A stretch of 11,429 bases of DNA from JAUYQR01 sp031377265 (GTDB taxonomy: Bacteria; Pseudomonadota; Alphaproteobacteria; Rhodobacterales; Rhodobacteraceae): assembly GCF_031377265.1 (NCBI RefSeq), contig NZ_JANMET010000232.1, positions 1 through 11,429 on the forward strand. The letters are read 5' to 3'. The translations under genes were made by a program, and so were the position numbers. Below the pieces are notes generated by a model that worked only from the letters and a program-made list of their open reading frames with translations, ran no database searches and was not told where the DNA came from. This document shows positions 6,634-11,429 of this stretch, piece after piece (position 1 is the stretch's first letter; each line of letters begins with the position of its first letter).

Positions 6634-6662
6634 CCTCAATACAAGAAATACCGCTGCGCCAA
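6634..6662. repeat. 29-bp direct repeat, proximal copy (intact ureC end)
   Basis: Perfect match to 5753-5781 in the same orientation. Beyond this core the two regions remain alignable for another ~72 bp (to about 6734 here) with 13 substitutions and no gaps, then lose all similarity. Confidence 0.9.
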
Positions 6663-8345
6663 TGGCAATTCCCGGGCCGGTTCGCAGGTCAAAAGCACCC
6701 CGTCGGCCCGCACTTCGTAGGTCTCCGGGTCAACCTCGATGACCGGTGTCGCAGCGTTCAGCTTCATGTCGCGCTTGCCAATCCCGCGGGTGCCCTCGAC
6801 CGCCAAGGTTTCCTTGGCCAGCCCGTAGGCCCCCCGCACATCGTTGTCTTGCGCCGCACCTGACACGAACACCACCGCGTTGCGCTCCACCGACCGCCCG
6901 TAGGCCCCGAACATCGGCCGCGTGTGCACCGGCTGCGGGGTGGGGATGGATGCGTTCGGATCGCCCATCTGCGCCACCACGATGCAGCCGCCCAGCAGCA
7001 CCATTTCGGGCTTTGCACCAAAAAACGCCGGGCTCCACAGCACCAGATCGGCCCGCTTGCCCACCTCGACCGACCCGATATGCCGGCTGATCCCATGGGC
7101 AATCGCCGGGTTGATCGTGTATTTGGCGATGTAGCGTTTCACCCGGGTATTGTCGTTATCGCCTGTCTCGCCCTCCAGCCGCCCGCGCTGCTGGCGCATC
7201 TTGTGGGCGGTTTGCCAAGTGCGGGTGATCACTTCGCCCACCCGCCCCATCGCCTGACTGTCCGAGGAGATCACCGAAAACGCCCCCAGATCGTGCAGAA
7301 TATCCTCAGCCGCTATCGTCTCGCGCCGGATGCGGCTTTCGGCAAAGGCCACATCCTCGGGCACCCGGCGGTCAAGGTGATGGCAGACCATCAGCATGTC
7401 GAGGTGTTCCTCGATCGTGTTCACCGTGTAGGGCATCGTCGGGTTGGTCGAAGACGGGATCACATTCTGCGAGCTGACCACTTTGATGATGTCAGGCGCA
7501 TGGCCACCGCCCGCGCCTTCGGTATGAAATGCATGGATCGTGCGGCCCCGGATCGCAGCGAGGGTATTCTCCACAAAGCCGCTCTCGTTCAGCGTGTCGG
7601 TGTGGATCATCACCTGCACATCCATCGCATCGGCCACCGTCAGGCAGCAGTCGATGGCACCGGGGGTGGTGCCCCAATCTTCGTGCAGCTTGAGGCAGCA
7701 CGCACCGGCGCGAACCTGTTCCTCCAGCGCCGCCGGAAGCGAGGCATTGCCCTTGCCCGCGAAGGCGAGGTTCATCGGAAAGGCATCCGCCGCCTGCATC
7801 ATCCGCGCAAGATGCCAAGGACCGGGGGTGCAGGTGGTCGCGAGCGTACCATGCGCGGGCCCCGTGCCGCCGCCGAGCATGGTGGTGATGCCGGAATGCA
7901 GCGCGTCGTCGATCTGCTGGGGGGCGATGAAATGGATATGCGCGTCCATGCCCCCGGCGGTCAGGATCTTGCCTTCGCCGGCGATGATCTCGGTCCCCGG
8001 ACCGATGATCAAGGTCACGCCGGGCTGGGTATCGGGGTTCCCGGCTTTGCCGATCCTGGCGATCCGCCCGTCGCGCAGGCCGACGTCGGCCTTGTAGATC
8101 CCGGTCCAGTCGACGATCAGCGCGTTGGTGATGACCGTATCCATCGCCCCCGCCGCCCGGGTGACCTGAGACTGCCCCATCCCGTCACGGATCACCTTGC
8201 CGCCACCGAATTTCACTTCTTCCCCGTAGGTTGTGAAGTCTTTCTCAACCTCGATGACAAGATCGGTATCGCCCAGCCGCAGCCGGTCACCGGTCGTCGG
8301 GCCGTACATGTCAGCATAGGTCTTGCGGGAAATCAGCGCGGGCAT
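6636..8345 (-). CDS. ureC: Urease alpha (catalytic) subunit UreC
   Basis: Catalytic subunit of urease, a cytoplasmic di-nickel enzyme hydrolysing urea to ammonia and carbamate. The 569-aa product is standard length and all active-site residues are present: nickel ligands in MDAHIHFI (His136, His138), the carbamylated Lys219 in LKLHEDWG with His221, His248 in MIHTDTLNESG, His274 in FHTEGAGGGHAPD, the flap Cys321-His322 in VCHHLD, and Asp362 in SSDSQAMGR. ATG 8345 is chosen (MPALISRKTYADMYG matches the family). A TTG at 8354, in frame and closer to a GAGG, is the alternative start. It is separated from ureB by two foreign-looking genes. Its last 33 codons are duplicated downstream beyond an HNH gene and may themselves have arrived with that cassette, yet the frame is intact. 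Confidence 0.97.
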   Translation of the reverse strand: MPALISRKTYADMYGPTTGDRLRLGDTDLVIEVEKDFTTYGEEVKFGGGKVIRDGMGQSQVTRAAGAMDTVITNALIVDWTGIYKADVGLRDGRIARIGKAGNPDTQPGVTLIIGPGTEIIAGEGKILTAGGMDAHIHFIAPQQIDDALHSGITTMLGGGTGPAHGTLATTCTPGPWHLARMMQAADAFPMNLAFAGKGNASLPAALEEQVRAGACCLKLHEDWGTTPGAIDCCLTVADAMDVQVMIHTDTLNESGFVENTLAAIRGRTIHAFHTEGAGGGHAPDIIKVVSSQNVIPSSTNPTMPYTVNTIEEHLDMLMVCHHLDRRVPEDVAFAESRIRRETIAAEDILHDLGAFSVISSDSQAMGRVGEVITRTWQTAHKMRQQRGRLEGETGDNDNTRVKRYIAKYTINPAIAHGISRHIGSVEVGKRADLVLWSPAFFGAKPEMVLLGGCIVVAQMGDPNASIPTPQPVHTRPMFGAYGRSVERNAVVFVSGAAQDNDVRGAYGLAKETLAVEGTRGIGKRDMKLNAATPVIEVDPETYEVRADGVLLTCEPARELPLAQRYFLY

Positions 8346-8458
8346 CGGGATCAACTAACCTCGAAAGGGGCGTGCATTGGGCCGGGGCCTGACATGCCAT
8401 TACTGGGAAGTCCGCCCACGAAGCGATGATTCGCAAAAATGAAAGGAGGGGGCGGACA

Positions 8459-8545
8459 ATGACGAAACTCGACTTCGCTCTCACCGTCTTGCCGATTGTG
8501 CTTCAATTGCTCCATGCAATTCTGAAGTACCAAGGGAAGATCTGA
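8459..8545 (+). CDS. 28-aa hydrophobic single-helix peptide
   Basis: ATG 8459 follows an almost perfect Shine-Dalgarno AAAGGAGG (8442-8449), and 28 codons run to TGA at 8543-8545. A rho-independent terminator begins 6 bp later. The product begins MTKLDFALTVLPIVLQLLHA and ends AILKYQGKI: one continuous hydrophobic helix bracketed by Lys. It lies on the strand opposite to the urease operon, in the gap between the AhpD-like gene and ureC, so its transcript is antisense to any ureC leader. Size, single membrane helix, strong ribosome site and private terminator are what small membrane peptides show, including type I toxins such as the Fst and Ldr kinds. No family match is recognised and no antitoxin RNA is identified. 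Confidence 0.6.
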   Translation: MTKLDFALTVLPIVLQLLHAILKYQGKI

Positions 8546-8550
8546 GCAAG

Positions 8551-8579
8551 AGGCCCTCGTTCTCGGACGGGGGCCTTTA
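8551..8579 (+). terminator. Rho-independent terminator after the 28-aa peptide gene
   Basis: AGGCCCTCGT (8551-8560) pairs with ACGGGGGCCT (8567-8576) over 10 bp, including one G-U pair, with a 6-nt loop, followed by TT-A-C. The T-run is short, so termination may be partial, but the stem is strong and correctly placed for the small plus-strand gene. Confidence 0.7.
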
Positions 8580-8634
8580 CTCCGCACCCGGCGCGCATCG
8601 ATTGGCGCGGCAATGAGGATCATTACTTTCTCCC

Positions 8635-9030
8635 TCACGCCATGAACCTCTCATCCACCGGCACGCCCAGCACCGTCGCCAGCGCGTTGGTCTGGCTGGC
8701 CATCGCGATCACCGCCAGCAATTCGCCATGCTGCGCCTCGGTCATCCCCCTGGCCTTCGCCGCCGCCGTGTGGGAATGCACACAGTAGCTGCAGCCGTTA
8801 GCGGTAGAGACGGCGAGATAGACCATCTCCTTGACCAACGGGTCCAGCGCGCCTGGGGCCATCACCACCTGCAACCGCTCCCACGTCGCGCGCAGCAGCG
8901 CGGGATCACCCGCCAAGGCGCGCCAGAAGTTGTTCACGTAATCCGTCTGCCGCTTGGCCCGGATGTCGTCGAAAACGGCAAGGGCCTCCGCCCCTGCCGC
9001 CGCGTCCGACAAAAGCGGAACGGTTGCCAT
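8635..9030 (-). CDS. AhpD-like / carboxymuconolactone decarboxylase family protein
   Basis: The 131-aa product belongs to the AhpD/CMD-like fold. The redox signature C-x-x-C-x-x-x-H is intact in NGCSYCVHSHTAAAKARGM (Cys80, Cys83, His85/His87), followed by the usual MTEAQHGELLAVIAMASQTNAL helices. Members act as thiol-dependent peroxidase partners or as decarboxylases; the substrate here cannot be told. The ATG shares one base with the stop of the upstream cyclase gene (TGATG), so the two are almost certainly co-translated and may work together. Such genes are not part of the standard urease set, so the pair seems to have been inserted between ureB and ureC. Confidence 0.88.
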   Translation of the reverse strand: MATVPLLSDAAAGAEALAVFDDIRAKRQTDYVNNFWRALAGDPALLRATWERLQVVMAPGALDPLVKEMVYLAVSTANGCSYCVHSHTAAAKARGMTEAQHGELLAVIAMASQTNALATVLGVPVDERFMA

Positions 9031-9842
9031 CAGACCAGCGCCAGCACGCGCGCGGGGCCGCCGGTGCCGCCCGCGTGTTTCGGCGCGCCGACCATCACCG
9101 TTGCCCCTGCGGCAGGCAGGCCGTCAAGGTTCGCCATGTTCTCGATCCCGTAGCGCCCAACGGGCAACCAGCTGAAATGCACCGCGAAATCAGCCGAATT
9201 GCCGGGGTCGAGCGACAGCGTGTCCACCCCGATGCAGGCGACCTCCAGTCCCGCCAGCATATCCGTCGCGGCCTTGGAAAAGCCGGGGAAGGCCAGCTTG
9301 CCATCCGGCGTGTTGCGGTACAGCGGATCACCCACCTTGGCCGCCCAGCCTGAATTCATCGCCACGCAAGCCCCCGCCGGGATCGCGCCCTTGGCAGACA
9401 CCCAGGCCTCGATATCGGCAGGCTCCACCATCGCGTTGGCGTCTTCCATCGCCTTGGCCTTGATGTCCACCACACACAGCGGGCAAACAAGGCTTTCCGG
9501 CGCCAGTTCCGCCACCGAGGTGCCGTCAGCAGTGAAATGCAGCGGCGCGTCGATATGAGTACCGGTGTGTTCAAAAATCGTCAGCTTCCACAGCTGATAG
9601 CCATTGCCCTCGAACTTGACCGCAGGCTCATAGATGATCCCCGGGTTGCCGTCATAAGTGGGGAAAGCGCCGTCATATGTGTGCGTCAGGTCCACCACCC
9701 GGCTCGCCTGCGCCATCGCGGGCCGCGCGCTCATCAGCCCGGCGGCACCGGTGGCAATGCCCACGGCAGCGGCCGAGCGGAACAGATCGCGGCGGCTGAG
9801 CATTCCTTGCTTTACGTTTTCAATCACACAGGCATGGCACAT
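9030..9842 (-). CDS. Tat-exported cyclase-family metal-dependent hydrolase
   Basis: The 270-aa product of the cyclase superfamily (which contains kynurenine formamidase and isatin hydrolase) has the metal/catalytic motif HTGTHIDAPLHF at residues 92-103, after VDLTHTYDGAFPTYDG and before MNSGW and VDTLSLDPG family segments. The N-terminus carries a twin-arginine signal (SRRDLF, residues 16-21), then a hydrophobic Ala/Gly-rich stretch and a likely AMA-QA cleavage near residue 44, so the mature enzyme should be periplasmic. The start at 9842 (MCHAC) follows GGGAG spaced about 6 bp. The members known hydrolyse amide or lactam-like bonds; the substrate here is unknown. It is coupled by TGATG to the AhpD-like gene and lies directly downstream of ureB (22-bp gap). 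Confidence 0.9.
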   Translation of the reverse strand: MCHACVIENVKQGMLSRRDLFRSAAAVGIATGAAGLMSARPAMAQASRVVDLTHTYDGAFPTYDGNPGIIYEPAVKFEGNGYQLWKLTIFEHTGTHIDAPLHFTADGTSVAELAPESLVCPLCVVDIKAKAMEDANAMVEPADIEAWVSAKGAIPAGACVAMNSGWAAKVGDPLYRNTPDGKLAFPGFSKAATDMLAGLEVACIGVDTLSLDPGNSADFAVHFSWLPVGRYGIENMANLDGLPAAGATVMVGAPKHAGGTGGPARVLALV

Positions 9843-9864
9843 GGCAGTCTCCCTGAGTTTCGGG

Positions 9865-10170
9865 TCACAACGGACCCATGATTTTTTGGTTGAATCCGAA
9901 CACCTTGCGGTCCCCGGACAGGGGTACCAGCCGCACCTCGCGGCTTTGCCCCGGCTCGAACCGTACTGCCGTGCCTGCCGCGATATCAAGCCTTTTGCCC
10001 CGAGCGGCATCCCGGTCAAAGGCCAGCCCCGGATTGGTCTCGGCAAAGTGGTAATGGCTGCCCACCTGCACCGGCCGGTCGCCGGTATTGGCCACCATCA
10101 CCACCGTCACTTCGGCACCGGCGTTCAGCACGATGTCGCCCGCCGCCGCAAACACCTCGCCGGGGATCAT
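9865..10170 (-). CDS. ureB: Urease beta subunit UreB
   Basis: Non-catalytic structural subunit of the (UreABC)3 complex. The 101-aa product is normal length: MIPGEVFAAAGDIVLNAG, then VANTGDRPVQVGSHYHFAETNPGLAFDR, AARGKRLDIAAGTAVRFEPG, and VPLSGDRKVFGFNQKIMG, all conserved blocks of the family. Its ATG overlaps the stop of the preceding His-rich small gene by 3 bp (ATGA). It is normally followed directly by ureC; here a cyclase/AhpD pair and about 0.3 kb of other DNA intervene. Confidence 0.97.
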   Translation of the reverse strand: MIPGEVFAAAGDIVLNAGAEVTVVMVANTGDRPVQVGSHYHFAETNPGLAFDRDAARGKRLDIAAGTAVRFEPGQSREVRLVPLSGDRKVFGFNQKIMGPL

Positions 10171-10346
10171 TTGCGCGCCCGGACAGCGGCCAGCGCCCGC
10201 CGCGCCAGAACGCCAGCAGCAACAAGCGCGCCAAGGGCAACGACGGCGAGCCAGCCATGTTCCACGCCATGCGGGTGGTGGTGCAGCCCTTCATGGGCCA
10301 CGGCGGGGGTGGCAAGCAGCAGTGCGGGAAACAGGATACGGCTCAT
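10167..10346 (-). CDS. Small His-rich membrane protein in the urease operon (59 aa)
   Basis: Minus-strand frame of 59 codons between ureA and ureB. The product has a Sec-type signal or first helix (MSRILFPALLLATPAVA), then a short His-rich stretch HEGLHHHPHGVEHG (residues 18-31, six His), then a transmembrane helix (WLAVVALGALVAAGVLA, about 32-48) and a basic end. A ribosome site AGAAGG is spaced 7 bp before the ATG. It starts 3 bp after the ureA stop, and its stop overlaps the ureB ATG (ATGA), so it fits the operon tightly and is very likely real. The topology suggests His residues outside the cytoplasmic membrane, next to a membrane anchor. A role in nickel binding or uptake is inferred; I recognise no named family. 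Confidence 0.8.
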   Translation of the reverse strand: MSRILFPALLLATPAVAHEGLHHHPHGVEHGWLAVVALGALVAAGVLARRALAAVRARK

Positions 10347-10349
10347 GGA

Positions 10350-10658
10350 TCAACCTTCTCTGATCGGGTGGTGAACGGTGACAAGCTTGGTGCCGTCGGG
10401 GAACGTCGCCTCGACCTGCACCGAATGGATCATCGACGGAATGCCGGACATGCACTGGCTGGCGGTGATCACATGTGCCCCCGCCTCCATCAGATCGGCG
10501 ACCGACCGCCCGTCGCGCGCGCCTTCCACGACAAAGTCGCTGATCAGCGCAATGGCCTCGGGGTGGTTCAGCTTTACCCCCCGCGCAAGCCGGCCGCGCG
10601 CGACCATCGCGGCCAGGCTGACCAACAGCTTATCCTTTTCGCGTGGTGTCAGATTCAT
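10350..10658 (-). CDS. ureA: Urease gamma subunit UreA
   Basis: Small structural subunit of urease. The 102-aa product is standard length, with the family blocks MNLTPREKDKLLVSLAAMVA, RGRLARGVKLNHPEAIALI, EGARDGRSVADLM, and the conserved VPEMIHSVQVEATFPDGTKLVTVH-like segment (here SGIPSMIHSVQVEATFPDG). The ATG follows GGGA and lies 9 bp after the ureD stop. It is the first complete gene of the operon in this window. Confidence 0.97.
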   Translation of the reverse strand: MNLTPREKDKLLVSLAAMVARGRLARGVKLNHPEAIALISDFVVEGARDGRSVADLMEAGAHVITASQCMSGIPSMIHSVQVEATFPDGTKLVTVHHPIREG

Positions 10659-10667
10659 CGGGTTCCC

Positions 10668-10760
10668 TCACATCTGCCAGACGCGCGGCAACGGCCGCCC
10701 CGCCCGCATCACCGCCAGCGCCCCAACGAACATCCGCCGAAAACGCCGCCCTTGCTGCAT
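10668..10760 (-). CDS. ureD: Urease accessory protein UreD (UreH), C-terminal fragment
   Basis: Immediately upstream of ureA a minus-strand frame ends RRMFVGALAVMRAGRPLPRV-WQM and stop, which fits the C-terminal end of UreD (family ending of the type G-R-x-x-P-R-x-W) and its usual place before ureA. Only about 25-30 codons are believable. Further upstream the frame loses resemblance and reaches a stop at 10785-10787, and base composition changes. The remaining ~240 codons of ureD are absent, so the gene is cut by the junction described at the right end. The exact break is uncertain, between about 10740 and 10785. Confidence 0.65.
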   Translation of the reverse strand: MQQGRRFRRMFVGALAVMRAGRPLPRVWQM

Positions 10761-11429
10761 TTGGGCGGGAAGGAATTGTTCCTGTCAGCGGACTGCTTCA
10801 AAGAGTTGGATCGGGATCCCTTTGACTATAGACCATTTGAAGACTTACTTGAAAATGTCTTGAATGAATTAAGACCAGCATTTGATGCCTCAACAATTTC
10901 GTTAACTCTTCAAGGGGAAAACCTTTATAGTAAAACCTTCCAAATGGATATTGAGACCATTTTGGTAAATCCTGAGGTATGATGATGCTGTTGGTAACCA
11001 TTTGAGCAGGTGGTGGCATGGGCGGAAGGGTTAAATTCAGGGCGTCTGTGGTCCCCAGCTCTTTGGCATCACTGAGCATTGTTTGCTGCAACAACTTGAT
11101 CTTGTCAGTGACAAAATTGTGCACCTGGATCTGTTTGATCATCATGTCGAAAGTGTCCGTATTGTCCTTTTTGATACTTGCAGTGGCTTGTTCTTGTAAT
11201 TCGATAACTTGCTCTCATCGTGAGCACAACTGTGACTTAATGTGGTCCAGGACCCTCCTGGCACTTTGTGGAGATGCATAACCTGCACCAGTGGTGTTAC
11301 AGCTATGAGTGTCAGCCTGCTGTCTGTGAGAGGGTCTGAGTGATGAGCAATGCATGTGTTGGCCTGGCTGTCTGCAAGTGTTCTGAGCAGAAAATGACCT
11401 CTCTTGAAGAGGAAGATATATCATCATTG
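10761..11429. other. Low-GC segment of foreign or chimeric origin, no gene recognised
   Basis: From roughly 10750-10790 the composition falls from over 60% GC to about 45% (some stretches below 40%), and dinucleotide style changes (many TG/CA, few CG). No bacterial gene family is recognised. Two frames deserve mention. One is plus-strand, open from the junction to 10982, giving an acidic segment (for example FEDLLENVLNELRPAFDAST). The other is a minus-strand frame, described separately. The sequence has a eukaryotic feel, which favours an assembly join, but it could be a real insertion into ureD. Confidence 0.6.
10798..11427 (-). pseudogene. Unrecognised minus-strand frame interrupted by one TGA
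   Basis: The minus-strand frame from the window edge (11427) to the stop at 10798-10800 is open for about 209 codons except for a single TGA at 11215-11217. After that stop it continues as an amphipathic, coiled-coil-like stretch (EQVIELQEQATASIKKDN, then QIQVHNFVTDKIKLLQQTM), then a Pro-rich LPPMPPPAQM and a mixed end. No family is recognised. It could be a decayed or frameshifted eukaryotic or mobile-element gene, a spliced gene, or chance. A plus-strand frame overlaps its end, so the coding strand is not settled. Confidence 0.25.

Larger units (their letters stand above)
5782..6662 (-). mobile_element. Putative homing-type cassette: HNH endonuclease plus replacement ureC 3' end
   Basis: An 881-bp unit (repeat period) lies between two copies of the ureC end. 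It includes one copy of the 29-bp direct repeat, the HNH gene, and, depending on where the crossover fell, part or all of the last 33 ureC codons (up to about 6734). GC content within the HNH gene is about 50-55%, visibly below the flanking urease genes. There is no transposase, integrase or terminal inverted repeat. The layout matches elements in which an endonuclease gene travels with a substitute 3' end of its target gene, as known for the mitochondrial atp6 insert of Allomyces. The repeat structure is seen directly; mobility and exact ends are inferred. Confidence 0.6.

Noticed and set aside
5755..6735. Intein or self-splicing intron in ureC
   Set aside because: The upstream ureC frame is complete with its own stop, so nothing needs to be spliced out. 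The HNH gene starts after that stop, and no intein splice motifs are seen.
5755..6735. Insertion sequence carrying ureC tail
   Set aside because: No transposase and no terminal inverted repeats. The duplicated segments are ~99 bp of coding sequence with synonymous divergence, not a short target-site duplication.
8346..8354. TTG at 8354 as the ureC start
   Set aside because: It would add three residues not seen in the family. ATG 8345 gives the canonical MPALISR start, though the GAGG spacing slightly favours the TTG.
6924..8429. A ~500-codon open frame on the plus strand opposite ureC
   Set aside because: It mirrors the high-GC ureC coding frame, has no recognisable domain, and no ribosome site supports it. 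ureC on the minus strand has every catalytic residue.
10785..10820. Cloning-type join at GGATCC/GATC near 10806-10820
   Set aside because: Short restriction-like sites are common by chance. The composition change starts before them, and nothing else suggests a vector.
1..11429. CRISPR arrays, tRNA or rRNA genes
   Set aside because: No regularly spaced repeats with spacers, and no cloverleaf or rRNA-like segment was found by eye on either strand.

Overview
The window looks like a chromosomal segment of a phototrophic alphaproteobacterium of the Rhodobacteraceae (Rhodobacter/Roseobacter type). The reasons are the gene order acsF-puhE-hemA-cycA, which is the usual end of the photosynthesis gene cluster in that family, the high GC content, and the Rhodobacterales style of the encoded proteins. 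The last ~0.7 kb has a different, lower GC composition and does not look like the same genome.

Left part (1-3.7 kb, plus strand): the 3' part of acsF (aerobic Mg-protoporphyrin monomethyl ester cyclase), puhE (photosynthetic complex assembly), hemA (5-aminolevulinate synthase) and cycA (cytochrome c2), closed by a clear terminator. These genes supply the first tetrapyrrole precursor, one step of bacteriochlorophyll synthesis, reaction-centre assembly, and the soluble electron carrier. The puhE start codon and its ribosome site lie inside a 15-bp-stem hairpin. puhE and hemA touch through a TGATG stop/start overlap.

Middle and right (3.8-10.7 kb, minus strand, read right to left): a urease operon in the order ureD(3' end only)-ureA-[59-aa His-rich membrane protein]-ureB-[Tat-exported cyclase-family hydrolase]-[AhpD-like protein]-ureC-[HNH endonuclease]-[displaced ureC tail]-ureE-ureF-ureG. 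The three structural subunits, the nickel chaperone UreE and the accessory proteins UreF and UreG are intact. The operon has been invaded at several points. A cyclase/AhpD pair separates ureB from ureC. A 28-codon hydrophobic peptide gene with its own ribosome site and terminator lies on the opposite strand upstream of ureC. A 53-codon gene lies on the opposite strand upstream of ureE.

The most interesting object is an ~881-bp unit at the ureC 3' end. It carries an HNH endonuclease gene and lies between two copies of the last 32 ureC codons. The copies differ at 13 of 99 bases but at only one amino acid, and both end in the same 29-bp perfect repeat. The simplest reading is a free-standing homing-type endonuclease cassette that inserted into ureC and brought a replacement C-terminus, keeping urease intact and pushing the old tail downstream.

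Right end (about 10.75-11.43 kb): ureD breaks off after its last ~25-30 codons into sequence of ~45% GC with no recognisable bacterial gene. This is either an assembly chimera (perhaps with eukaryotic DNA) or a real foreign insertion; the sequence alone cannot decide.
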